A program made the translations under genes and the position numbers. From Sphingosinicella soli (lineage in GTDB: Bacteria > Pseudomonadota > Alphaproteobacteria > Sphingomonadales > Sphingomonadaceae): a stretch of 37,946 nucleotides of DNA. This document shows, in pieces, positions 16,028-24,278 of the stretch. How positions within the stretch are numbered: the stretch's first letter is position 1; the number at the start of each line of letters is the position of its first letter. Under the pieces are notes generated by a model, which had not been told where the DNA came from, searched no databases, and was given only the letters and a program-made list of their open reading frames with translations. Location: positions 1-37,946 of the forward strand of contig NZ_JACHNZ010000036.1 in NCBI RefSeq assembly GCF_014199685.1. Direction: 5' to 3'.

Positions 16028-16846
16028 ATGAAAACCGGACTCCTGCACGCCATTGCCATCTCCGCCGCGCTGCTTGGCGCCACCGCCGCACAGGCACACC
16101 GCCAGTGGATGCTGCCGTCGTCGACCGTGCTCTCCGGCCAATCGGGCTGGGTGACGGTGGATGCCGCCGTTTCAAACGACCTGTTCTATTTCGAGCACCA
16201 GCCGCTGCGCCTCGGCAACGTGAAGACGTGGGCGCCGGACGGCAGCGAGGTCGCCCTGCAGAACCCGGCGACGGGCCGCTATCGCAGCACCTTCGACGTG
16301 GAGCTGAAACAGCAGGGGACGTACAAGATCGTGAACGCCGGCGGCGGCATCTTCGGCAGCTACAAGGAGAACGGCACGGAGAAACGTCTGCCGCGCGGCG
16401 TGTCGGCGGCTGACATCGAAAAGCTGATCCCCGCCGGGGCAACGGACGTGAAGCTTTCGGAGAGCCTGAGCCGCAACGAGGTGTTCGTGACGCTCGGCGC
16501 GCCGACCGATACGGTGCTGAAACCGAGCGGCAAGGGGCTTGAGCTGGTTCCGGTTACGCATCCCAACGATCTGGTTTCGGGCGAGGCGGCGACGTTCCAG
16601 TTCGTGATCGACGGCAAGCCCGCCGCCGGGATCGAGATCGAGGTGGTGCCGGGCGGCATCCGCTACCGCGACCAGCTCGGCCAGATGGACATGAAGACCG
16701 ATGCCGAGGGCAAGGTGACGATCACGTGGCCGAACCCCGGCCTGTACTGGATGAGCGCGGAGGCCAGCGACAAGAACGTCAGTGTGAAGGGCGCCGAGCA
16801 GCGCCGCCTCGGCTATGTCTCGACGCTCGAGGTGCTGGCGCCCTGA
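16028..16846 (+). CDS. DUF4198 periplasmic protein
   Basis: A 272-residue exported protein. The signal peptide ends in ATAAQAHRQW, leaving a mature N-terminal His, as is usual in DUF4198 (NikM/CbiM-associated and TonB-linked) proteins and possibly a metal ligand. The body is beta-rich, with LSGQSGWVTVDAAVSND, PLRLGNVKTWAPDG and a C-terminal carboxypeptidase-regulatory-like strand pair (TDAEGKVTITWPNPGLYWM). I chose the ATG at 16028, 14 bases after the DUF2271 stop. Members occur next to TonB-dependent receptors and may bind metal or metal complexes in the periplasm. Confidence 0.85.
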   Translation: MKTGLLHAIAISAALLGATAAQAHRQWMLPSSTVLSGQSGWVTVDAAVSNDLFYFEHQPLRLGNVKTWAPDGSEVALQNPATGRYRSTFDVELKQQGTYKIVNAGGGIFGSYKENGTEKRLPRGVSAADIEKLIPAGATDVKLSESLSRNEVFVTLGAPTDTVLKPSGKGLELVPVTHPNDLVSGEAATFQFVIDGKPAAGIEIEVVPGGIRYRDQLGQMDMKTDAEGKVTITWPNPGLYWMSAEASDKNVSVKGAEQRRLGYVSTLEVLAP

Positions 16847-17848
16847 GCGCCCGCGTCCTCGTCCCCAAGGCGCTCTCCGCCGCGTCCTTCGCGCTGAGGG
16901 AGCCTTCGGGGCACGTTGCCGCGCTTTCCGGCGAGACGATGGGGACGCGCTGGTCGGTGCGTCTTGTCGTGCCGGTGTCGGCGCGCACATCCCACATCAG
17001 CGCGGGCGTGCAGGCCGCATTCGACGCCGTCGTCGCGGAAATGAGCACGTGGGAGGCGGCGTCCGACATCAGCCGCTTCAACCACGGCGCGATCGGTGCA
17101 TGGCAATCGCCGCCGCCGGATTTCCTGATCGTGCTTTCCGCCGCGCTGCGCATCGCGGCGGAAAGCGGCGGCGCTTATGATCCCACGATCGGTGCCCTGG
17201 TCGATGCGTGGGGGTTCGGGCCGCCCGGACCGCGCGTAAGCCCGCCTGATCCCGAAACGGTGGACGCCATGCTGCGCGCGGCGGGGTGGCGGCACGCGCA
17301 ATGCGACACGCTGTTGCAGCGCGCGCGGCGGAACACGCCGCTCGCGCTCGATTTTTCCGGGATCGCCAAGGGCTTCGGCGCCGACCGCGCGGCAGCGTGG
17401 CTGCGCGCTCAGGGGGGTCCGGCACTTTCTTGTCGAGGTGGGCGGCGAACTCGTCGGCGCGGGTGTGAAACCCGATGGACAGCCATGGTGGGTGGATATC
17501 GAAATGCCCCCCGGCGCGGCGTTTCCGCCGCTGCGCCTCGCGCTCCACGGGCTGGCCGTGGCGACCACGGGAGATTACCGGCGCTGGTTCAAGGCGGACG
17601 GCAAGCGCTTCATCCACACGATCGACCCGCGCACCGGCTGTCCGCTCGCGAACGGTGTGGCATCGGTCACGGTCCTGCATCCCGAGTGCATGACTGCCGA
17701 TGCCTATGCCACGGCGATAACCGTGCTGGGCGCGGACGAAGGGCTGCGCTTCGCCAACAGCCTGGGCCTTGCCGCGCACGTCGTGTCGCTTGACGGCGAT
17801 GCGTGGACAGAGGCCATGAGTCTCGCGTTCACGGCGATGCTCGACTGA
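16843..17848 (+). pseudogene. apbE: ApbE FAD:protein FMN transferase, frameshifted
   Basis: Joined across one frame change this reads as a complete ApbE of 334 residues, which transfers FMN from FAD to Thr/Ser of partner proteins. Frame one gives ETMGTRWSV (near residue 32), MSTWEAASDISRFN, YDPTIGALVDAWGFG and LDFSGIAKGFGADRAA. Frame two, from about 17420, gives FLVEVGGELVGAG, TTGDYRRWF, HTIDPRTGCPLANG and MTADAYATAITVLG. The break is a run of six G at 17412-17417; five would keep frame. As sequenced, the product loses the HTIDPRTG and ADAYATA metal/FAD motifs and should be inactive. The start is also odd: no ATG, GTG or TTG precedes ETMGTRW in this frame until far inside the upstream gene, but CTG at 16843 overlaps the upstream stop with GAGGTG ahead. 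Could be a sequencing or assembly error. Confidence 0.85.
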
Positions 17849-18595
17849 CTATCCCTGTAGCACGAAGGGAATCTCCACCGTTCCCTGTACCGCGACCGCG
17901 ACGCCTTCGCGGACGGTCGGCGACCAGCGCCAGTGGCGGACGGCGCCGAGCGCGGCGCGATCAAGGCGTTCGAAGCCGCTGCTTCGGGCCAGGCGGATGT
18001 CCGCAACGCAGCCGTCCGTGCCCAGCGTCAGCATCAGGACGACGGTGCCCTGTTCGTGCTTGCGGCGCGATTCAAGCGGGTAGGAGGGCGGCTTGGCGGA
18101 GATCATGGTGGCGCCGAGATCGTCGGAAACGAGTGTGGGCGGCGCGGGTGCGCGCGGTGCGGCGGGGGCCTTGATCGCCGCAGGCGCGGGTGGCAGCACC
18201 ATCTGCGGCAGATCGGCGGTCGCGAGGATGGGCGGCGCCGGGCGCGCGATTTCGACCGCAGGCGGCGGCACATAGATTTCGGGTTCGGCAATCTGCGGCG
18301 GCGGCGCTTCGGGTGCCGGCGGCGGCGCGGAGAGATCGAGCAGTTTCATCGCCGATTGCACGGTGCGGGGCGGAACGACCTGAGACTGAACCAGAAACAC
18401 GCCGAGTGCGACGTGAAGGACGGCGACGGCGAGAAGCGCGCGCCAATCCGCGCGCATCGGCGTGTAGCCGTCCGCGCGTTCCGCATTCGGCAGGTGCATG
18501 GCGGGTTTCAGCAGGGAGTGTGCGGTCGCGAGACGCTCGCTCAACAGCGCATCCTCCGGGCCATCGTCTGCGCTGCGCGCATGAACCGTATGCAT
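17849..18595 (-). CDS. tonB: Second TonB energy transducer
   Basis: A 248-residue TonB: an unusually long cytoplasmic start of about 52 residues, a membrane anchor at about 53-70 with the conserved His (AVLHVALGVFLV, H61), a Pro/Ala-rich spacer (about 90-160) and a C-terminal TonB fold (GTVVLMLTLGTDGCVADI, SSGFERLDRAALGAVRHW). It lies next to an iron-type hydroxylase and siderophore receptor on the same strand, so it probably serves that receptor, borrowing ExbB/ExbD from the operon at 6.4 kb. The start is uncertain; in-frame ATGs at residues 33 and 47 would shorten the tail. Its stop codon abuts the apbE stop with no base between. Confidence 0.88.
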   Translation of the reverse strand: MHTVHARSADDGPEDALLSERLATAHSLLKPAMHLPNAERADGYTPMRADWRALLAVAVLHVALGVFLVQSQVVPPRTVQSAMKLLDLSAPPPAPEAPPPQIAEPEIYVPPPAVEIARPAPPILATADLPQMVLPPAPAAIKAPAAPRAPAPPTLVSDDLGATMISAKPPSYPLESRRKHEQGTVVLMLTLGTDGCVADIRLARSSGFERLDRAALGAVRHWRWSPTVREGVAVAVQGTVEIPFVLQG

Positions 18596-18652
18596 TCAAA
18601 CGCCCCGTTTCCATGGTCTGAAGCCGCGCCCGTCCTGTAACGCTTCAGGTAA

Positions 18653-18667
18653 TGCAAATCAATCGCA
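18653..18667. promoter_or_regulatory. Candidate Fur-like box before second tonB
   Basis: TGCAAATCAATCGCA at 18653-18667 is a near-palindrome (TGC ... GCA) 58 bases before the tonB start and within the last bases before the hydroxylase stop. It keeps the outer TG and CA and central AAT of the 7-1-7 iron-box pattern. Alphaproteobacterial Fur sites often vary this way; the call is tentative. Confidence 0.35.
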
Positions 18668-18687
18668 TTATTGATCGTGAAGGGCGT

Positions 18688-19368
18688 TCAGGTCGTTGCC
18701 CAGCGGCGGAGGAGATTGTGATAGACGCCGGTGAGCTGAATGATCGCGGCGTCATCGTGGCCGCGATCCTGCGCGATGGTCTGGATGGCGGTGTCGAGCT
18801 CGAACAGCGAACGCCGCGCCTCGCCGTCGCGGACCATCGACTGGATCCAGAAGAAGCACGCGGTGCGCTTTCCGCGCGTGACGGGCTCGACACGGTGCAG
18901 GCTGGAGGCGGGGTAGAGGATCATGTGGCCGGCGGGCAGCTTGACCTGCTGGACGCCGAACTGATCCTCGACCGTGAGTTCGCCGCCGTCGTAGGCGTCG
19001 GGGTCTTCGAGGAACAGGGTGGCGGAGAGGTCGCTGCGGATGCGGAATTCGGTGCCGCGCTGGATACGGACGGCGTTGTCGATGTGGACGCCGAAGGTCT
19101 GCCCGCCCTCGTAGCTGTTGAACAGCGGCGGATAGACCTTGAGGGGCAGCGCGGCGGCGATGAACAAAGGCGCCTTGCCGAGCGCATCGAGGATGATCGC
19201 GCCCGCCTCGCGCGTGGCGGGGCTTTCCTCGGGAAGCTGCATGTTGCGCTTGGCGAGCGCGGACTGGTAGCCGGAGGTGACGTTGCCGTCGACCCACGGG
19301 GCGGCATCGATGATCGCGCGGACGCGGGCGAGCGCCTCTGCATCGAGCACGGGAATCGCGATCATCAT
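18688..19368 (-). CDS. PiuC/YbiX-type Fe(II)/2-oxoglutarate dioxygenase
   Basis: A 226-residue PKHD-type hydroxylase. The iron triad is His95 and Asp97 (FGVHIDNAV) plus His158 (SSLHRVEPV), and Arg168 in TRGKR is placed to hold 2-oxoglutarate. This family (PiuC, YbiX) is regularly beside catecholate siderophore receptors and is iron-regulated; the substrate is unknown. Here it lies between the receptor gene upstream and tonB downstream, all on the minus strand, fitting that pattern. Two ATG codons in a row start it. An inverted-repeat-rich gap of about 200 bases separates it from the receptor. Confidence 0.92.
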   Translation of the reverse strand: MMIAIPVLDAEALARVRAIIDAAPWVDGNVTSGYQSALAKRNMQLPEESPATREAGAIILDALGKAPLFIAAALPLKVYPPLFNSYEGGQTFGVHIDNAVRIQRGTEFRIRSDLSATLFLEDPDAYDGGELTVEDQFGVQQVKLPAGHMILYPASSLHRVEPVTRGKRTACFFWIQSMVRDGEARRSLFELDTAIQTIAQDRGHDDAAIIQLTGVYHNLLRRWATT

Positions 19369-19412
19369 AGGCTGGAACCGATCTTCAAAATTGTGGCACC
19401 CTGAAACGAAAG

Positions 19413-19511
19413 CCCCTCCTCTTCAGGGGAGGGGTTGGGGTGGGGCATCTCCGCCCGGCGCCGAGCTTGGGGATAGGCCCCACCCCCGGCCCCTCCCCTG
19501 AAGAGGAGGGG
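19413..19511. repeat. Long GC-rich intergenic inverted repeat
   Basis: The arms at about 19413-19446 and 19477-19511 are inverted copies of a C/G-rich unit with the core CCCCTCCTCTTCAGGGGAGG on the left and its complement CCTCCCCTGAAGAGGAGGGG on the right; each arm also contains a smaller hairpin. It lies between the receptor stop and the hydroxylase start. The look is that of a dispersed intergenic (REP- or MITE-like) element; it could attenuate or stabilise the transcript between the two genes. Confidence 0.75.
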
Positions 19512-19574
19512 GGAGATATGGTGCTGGGTGGGCAAGAGCGATCCCCCTGAACCGCCCTTGCCCGCATGCAGTGC

Positions 19575-21932
19575 TCAGAAGCTGTAGAACAGGCTGAGCA
19601 CGGCCGATCGCCCTTCGCCGGGCGTCGCCCAGCCGTTGTTGCGGATGCCGGTGTAGTATTTCTCGTCCGTGAAGTTCTGCACGTTGAGCTGCACGGTGAG
19701 GCCGTTGCCGAACGGATAGGAGACGAACGCGCGGTGCGTCATCCAGTCCTTCGACTTCGCGAACGGCGTCACCGTGTTCGAAAGCACGAAGCTGCCCTGA
19801 TAGGTGAAGCCGTAGCCGACCTGCAGGCCGAAGGGGAGCGTGTAGGTGGTGAACAGGCTGCCCGAATGCTTCGGCGTGTTGGTGAGCGGATTGCCGGCCT
19901 GCGCATCGGTGAGCGGGCAGGTGATCGCCGTACCGCCGGTAGGCGTGAACGTCGCGCCGGGGTTGGCGAGACAGTAGTTCGAAACGCTCTGCTTCACCTT
20001 GCTGTCGAGGTAGGTGTAGTTCGCGAAGATCGCCCACGCATCGGTGATGTTGCCCGAAGCGCCGAGCGCGATGCCGTCGACGCGGCTCCGGCCGTCGAGC
20101 ACCTGAAGCGTGCCGAGCGTCGGGTCGTTGCTCGCCACCGGGTAGTTGGTGCGCGCGTTGCGGAACAGCGCGGCGGTGAGCTGGAGCCTGCCGCCGACAA
20201 GATCGACCTTGCCGCCGATCTCGTAGTTCACCGCTTCCTGCGGCGCGACGGTGCAGGGATCGACGTTCAGGTTCTGCGCCGTGGCGAGACCGCAGCCGCC
20301 GCGAACGCTGGACGAGGTGGGCGTGCGGCTGTTGCCGTAGGCCGCGTAGAGGCTGGCGTTGGGCACCGGCTTGTAGACAAGGCCGACGCGGTAGCTGAAC
20401 AGATCGTCTTCCGAACGCTGCACGGCGCCGCGCGTGATGTCGCCGAACGTCGGCCCGGGCGCGCCGACGATCGTGTCGGCGCGGAAGTCCGCCTTGTTGT
20501 TTTCCCAGCGGATGCCGCCGTTGATTTCGAACTGATCGGAGAGCTTGATCGCATCGAACAGGTAGAGCGCGATGTTGCGCGTGTCGCCCTGCGAGGAACC
20601 GGTCCGGATATAGTTGATCGGGCCGCCGTAGATGGGATCGGGGTTCGAAATGTCGATCGGGGGCAGCGCGGGGTTCGGCGTCGCGCCGCCCGGATTGCGC
20701 ATCACGTTGCCGTTCGAGAGATCATAATCTTCCTGCGCGTAGGACGCGCCGATCGTCAGCGTGTGCTCGATGCCGCCCGTGTTCACCACCGCCTTCAGGT
20801 CGAGCTGGTTGTAGAGCATCTGGTTTTCGGTGAAGCGCGCCGTGCCGCGCGGGCCCGAGGGGTAATAGGTGCCGGGAAGCTGACCGGTGCCGCAGGGGGC
20901 GCCTGTGTAGAGCGTGCCGCCGTCGAGGCAGAAGGCGCCCTGCGGCGGATTGACGACGAGGTTCTGCTCGACGCGCTGCCAGCGCGCGAGATTGCGGATC
21001 GAGACGCGGTCGCTGAATTCGTGAGAGAAGATCGCGGTGGCCTGATCGACGGTCTGCTGCTGGTAGTCGACGTCCTTGTAGCCGTAGTACCCGCCGTAAT
21101 CGGCGCCGGGAAACAGGCCGCCGACCGAGGACGCGTAAGGCACACCGTAAACGGGCGTGTTGTCGTCCTTCTGGTGGACATAGAGCAATGTCAGGCTGGT
21201 CGGGCCGTCGATGCCGATGGTGACGGACGGCGCGATGCCCCAGCGCTCGTAGCTGTCGAAGTCGCGGGCCGGAACGTCGTTCTCGTGGTACATCGCGTTG
21301 AGGCGGACGGCGACGAGGTCCGACAGGCGCAGGTTGCTGTCGATCGTGGCGCGGTAATAATTGTCCGTGCCGATACCCGCCTGAACGACGCTGAGGTCTT
21401 CGGCCTTCGGGCGCTTGGTGACGAGATTGATCGAGCCCGAGATCGAACCCGAGCCGCCGTAGACCGAGTTGGCGCCGTTCACGACTTCGATCTGTTCGAG
21501 GTTGAACGTGTCCGAACGGCTGTACTGCGCGCTGTCGCGGACGCCGTCGATCTGGAGATCGGTGTTGGCGCTCTGGCCGCGCAGGTTGATGCTGTCGCCG
21601 TAGCCGGCGCCGCCTTCACCCGCGCCGAAGGTGATGCCCGGAATCGTCGTCAGCGCCTCGCGCAGCGTCAGCAGGTTCTGCTGGCGGATCGTGGTGTTGC
21701 CGATGACGGTGATCGTCTGCGGCGTATCGAGGAGGGGGCGGACGTACTTGGGAGACTCGGCCTTCTCGACCTTGATCTCGTCGTCAACGGCGGTGCTCGT
21801 GACGGTGACGCCGCCGAGGTTCTGCTGATCCTGCGCCTGTGCCGGAAGCGCGCCGGCGGCAAAGCCTACGCAGGAAAGAGCAAGGAAGGCAGGGCGCGCG
21901 ACAGACAGGCGAGCGGCGGATTCAACGGACAT
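19575..21932 (-). CDS. TonB-dependent siderophore receptor, Fiu/catecholate type
   Basis: A 785-residue outer-membrane receptor. After a signal peptide (cleavage near residue 33, ALPAQAQ) comes a plug domain, with DTPQTITVIGNTTIRQQNLLTL, GITFGAGEGG, INLRGQSANTDLQIDGVRD and VVNGANSVYGGSGSISGSINLVTKRP, then a 22-strand barrel ending in the aromatic residues LSLFYSF for outer-membrane assembly. The plug resembles the Fiu/catecholate receptors; the neighbouring PiuC-like hydroxylase supports this. Cysteine pairs in barrel loops (GCGLATAQNLNVDPC) probably form disulfides. A ribosome site (GGGGG) precedes the start, and a perfect Fur-type box lies 41 bases upstream. Confidence 0.95.
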   Translation of the reverse strand: MSVESAARLSVARPAFLALSCVGFAAGALPAQAQDQQNLGGVTVTSTAVDDEIKVEKAESPKYVRPLLDTPQTITVIGNTTIRQQNLLTLREALTTIPGITFGAGEGGAGYGDSINLRGQSANTDLQIDGVRDSAQYSRSDTFNLEQIEVVNGANSVYGGSGSISGSINLVTKRPKAEDLSVVQAGIGTDNYYRATIDSNLRLSDLVAVRLNAMYHENDVPARDFDSYERWGIAPSVTIGIDGPTSLTLLYVHQKDDNTPVYGVPYASSVGGLFPGADYGGYYGYKDVDYQQQTVDQATAIFSHEFSDRVSIRNLARWQRVEQNLVVNPPQGAFCLDGGTLYTGAPCGTGQLPGTYYPSGPRGTARFTENQMLYNQLDLKAVVNTGGIEHTLTIGASYAQEDYDLSNGNVMRNPGGATPNPALPPIDISNPDPIYGGPINYIRTGSSQGDTRNIALYLFDAIKLSDQFEINGGIRWENNKADFRADTIVGAPGPTFGDITRGAVQRSEDDLFSYRVGLVYKPVPNASLYAAYGNSRTPTSSSVRGGCGLATAQNLNVDPCTVAPQEAVNYEIGGKVDLVGGRLQLTAALFRNARTNYPVASNDPTLGTLQVLDGRSRVDGIALGASGNITDAWAIFANYTYLDSKVKQSVSNYCLANPGATFTPTGGTAITCPLTDAQAGNPLTNTPKHSGSLFTTYTLPFGLQVGYGFTYQGSFVLSNTVTPFAKSKDWMTHRAFVSYPFGNGLTVQLNVQNFTDEKYYTGIRNNGWATPGEGRSAVLSLFYSF

Positions 21933-21968
21933 TCGAGTACCCCCAACAGGTTTGATGATGGGGGCGTG

Positions 21969-22019
21969 TTATTGAGAATGATTTTCAGAGTCAACAATAT
22001 CAATAATCATTCTCAATAA
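21969..22019 (-). promoter_or_regulatory. Double Fur-type box upstream of the receptor
   Basis: TGAGAATGATTTTCA at 21973-21987 matches all twelve fixed positions of the 7-1-7 iron box TGAnAATnATTnTCA. A second, weaker copy lies at 22001-22015. The two sit inside an exact 15-base inverted repeat: TTATTGAGAATGATT at 21969-21983 and AATCATTCTCAATAA at 22005-22019, centres 36 bases apart. This predicts strong repression of the receptor when iron is plentiful. Confidence 0.8.
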
Positions 22020-22059
22020 GGGAAAAGGGTGTGGCTTTTCCGCACGCGCGGCATGTACG

Positions 22060-23832
22060 TCAGCCAAGCGCCTCGGCCTGTTCGGCGAGGTCCAGCCAGC
22101 GTTCCTCGCATTGCGTGAGGCGGACGCGCGCTGCGTCGAGGGCGTCGGAAATTTTCATGAAACCGTCGGGATCGCGCCGATAAAGTTCCGGATTGGCGAG
22201 CGCTTCCTCCCGGCGGAGGATGTCCGCGTGCAGAGCCTCGATCTCGCCGGGGAGCATGTCGAGCTCGCGCTGGTCCTTGTAGCTGAGCTTGGCGCGGACC
22301 GTGCGCGGGGCTTCCGTGGCCGGAGCGGAGGGCGCCTGTTTCGCGGTTCGCTGCGTGCGCTGCTTTTCCCAGTCGGCAAAACCGCCCGCGACCACGTCTG
22401 CGCGGCCGCTGCCGTCGAGGCCGACCACCATCGTGACGGTGCGGTCGAGGAAGTCGCGGTCGTGGCTGACGATGAGCACGGTGCCTTCGTAGTCGGCGAT
22501 CACCTCCTGCAGGAGGTCGAGCGTTTCGAGGTCGAGGTCGTTGGTCGGCTCGTCGAGCACGAGGAGGTTGGACGCGCGGGCGAACTCGCGCGAGAGCAGA
22601 AGCCGCGAGCGCTCGCCGCCGGAGAGCGCATCGACGGGCGCATCGGCGTAGGCGGGATCGAACAGGAACTCCTTGAGATAGCCGATGACGTGCTTCTTCT
22701 CGCCGCGCACGTCGATCCAGTCCCCGCCGTCCGCAAGGATGTCGCGGACGCGCTTGCCGGGTTCGAGGAGCTTGCGCTGCTGATCGATGGTGATGCCCGC
22801 GAGCGTTTTCGCCTGCTTCACGGTGCCGGTATCGGGGGTGATCTCGCCGGTGAGGAGCTTGAGGAGCGTCGTCTTGCCCGCGCCGTTTGGCCCCACGATG
22901 CCGATGCGGTCGCCGCGCTGGATGCGGAGCGTCAGATCCTTGATGATCGTGCGGCCGCCGTAGCTTTTGCTCACATTTTCGGCATCGATGACGATCTTCG
23001 CCTTGGCATCGTCGGTTTGCAGGCCGAGTTTCGCCTTGCCGGCCTGCCCGATCATGCTCGCCCGCTGCGCGCGCATCTCGTGAAGTTTGGCGAGGCGGCC
23101 CTGGTTGCGGCGGCGGCGCGCGGTGACGCCGCGTTGCAGCCAGTGCAGTTCGTCGCGCAGTTTCGAATCGAGCTTTTCGGCGGAGCGGGCCTCTTCGGCA
23201 TAAATCTGTTCGGTCCACGCCTCGAAGCCGCCGAAGCCGATCTCGGCACGGCGGATCACGCCGCGATCGAGCCAGAGCGAGGAGCGGGTGAGGCGGGTGA
23301 GGAACGTCCGGTCGTGGCTGATCGCGACGAAGGCGCCGGTGTAGCGGCCGAGCCAGCCTTCGAGCCATTCGATGGCGGCGAGATCGAGGTGGTTGGTCGG
23401 CTCGTCGAGCAGGATAAGGTCGGGGTTTTCGGCAAGCGCGCGGGCGAGCGCGGCGCGGCGCCGTTCGCCGCCGCTTGCGGTTTCGGCCGGGCGATCGAGA
23501 TCGAGCCCGATCTGATCGGCGATGGCGTCCACCTCGTGCGCGGCCGGCGCGCCGGGCTCGCGCATGGCGAAATCGCGGAGCGTGGCGTAGCCGGTGACCT
23601 GGGGATCCTGCTCCAGAAGCACCACATGCGTGCCGGGCCTGGCGTTGCGTTTGCCCTCGTCGAAATCGGTGAGCCCGGCGATCAGGCGGAACAGCGTGGT
23701 TTTGCCCGCGCCGTTGCGGCCGATGAGCGCCAGCCGGTCGCGCTCGCCGACAAAAAGGTCGAGGCCGCGCAGCAGCCAGCCCGTGCCTTGCACAAGGCCG
23801 ATGGATTCAAGCGAGACAATAGGGGCAGACAC
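22060..23832 (-). CDS. ABC-F family ATPase, Uup-like
   Basis: A 590-residue protein with two ATP-binding domains and no membrane helices, so it is an ABC-F ribosome-associated factor rather than a transporter. Domain one: Walker A GRNGAGKTT near 38, signature ASGGERRRA, Walker B LILLDEPTNHLDL. A linker of about 60 residues rich in Arg/Lys (WLQRGVTARRRRNQGRLAK) separates it from domain two: Walker A GPNGAGKTT, signature LSGGERSRL, Walker B LLVLDEPTNDLDL. A C-terminal coiled-coil extension of about 90 residues, as in Uup, fits DNA or ribosome contact. Confidence 0.93.
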   Translation of the reverse strand: MSAPIVSLESIGLVQGTGWLLRGLDLFVGERDRLALIGRNGAGKTTLFRLIAGLTDFDEGKRNARPGTHVVLLEQDPQVTGYATLRDFAMREPGAPAAHEVDAIADQIGLDLDRPAETASGGERRRAALARALAENPDLILLDEPTNHLDLAAIEWLEGWLGRYTGAFVAISHDRTFLTRLTRSSLWLDRGVIRRAEIGFGGFEAWTEQIYAEEARSAEKLDSKLRDELHWLQRGVTARRRRNQGRLAKLHEMRAQRASMIGQAGKAKLGLQTDDAKAKIVIDAENVSKSYGGRTIIKDLTLRIQRGDRIGIVGPNGAGKTTLLKLLTGEITPDTGTVKQAKTLAGITIDQQRKLLEPGKRVRDILADGGDWIDVRGEKKHVIGYLKEFLFDPAYADAPVDALSGGERSRLLLSREFARASNLLVLDEPTNDLDLETLDLLQEVIADYEGTVLIVSHDRDFLDRTVTMVVGLDGSGRADVVAGGFADWEKQRTQRTAKQAPSAPATEAPRTVRAKLSYKDQRELDMLPGEIEALHADILRREEALANPELYRRDPDGFMKISDALDAARVRLTQCEERWLDLAEQAEALG

Positions 23833-23945
23833 GCGTTAGACTTCCGGCTGAGAGGAACGGGGGAGTTAGGGCGATTGGGGCAGGCGCGCAACATTCATGG
23901 GCTATTCACCGCGCGGGCGGTATTCGTCACGGGCATTTTTACAAA

Positions 23946-24266
23946 ATGAGTCCGTGTGTGAAGTTCCGTATCGCCTTTGTCTGGGTCGTCCTCTGCGTCT
24001 CCGCAGCCACTGCGGCGCCTGCGCAGGCGCTTGATCCCAAGATGAAGGATCACGACGCGGCGCGGGCGGCGGCGAAGAGCGGCGAGATTCGCTCGCTCGG
24101 CGAGATCAAGAACCGCGTCAGAAACCGGGTGCAGGGCGAACTCGTCGGCAGCAAATTCGATATGCACCAGAAGCGTTACCGGCTGCGGTATCTGCGCGAA
24201 GGCTCGATCGTCGAGGTGGACGTCGATGCCAAGACCGGTAAGATCATCGACATAGACGGTAACTGA
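23946..24266 (+). CDS. Small exported PepSY-domain protein
   Basis: A 106-residue protein with a signal peptide ending near residue 29 (APAQALDPK). The mature part holds a PepSY-type fold: EIRSLGEIKNRVRNRVQGELVGSKF, YRLRYLREGSIVEVDVDAKTGKIIDI. It lies 12 bases before an OmpR-type regulator gene and probably belongs to the same transcript; PepSY proteins in this position are often the sensor kinase's periplasmic partner or modulator. The start ATG has no strong ribosome site. Confidence 0.85.
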   Translation: MSPCVKFRIAFVWVVLCVSAATAAPAQALDPKMKDHDAARAAAKSGEIRSLGEIKNRVRNRVQGELVGSKFDMHQKRYRLRYLREGSIVEVDVDAKTGKIIDIDGN

Positions 24267-24278
24267 AAGTTCCCCACC

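Noticed and set aside
19566-22019. An 817-codon plus-strand open frame across the siderophore receptor
   Set aside because: It is antisense to a gene with full receptor domains and has the Arg/Ala/Val-rich, motif-free look of a reverse-strand frame in GC-rich DNA.
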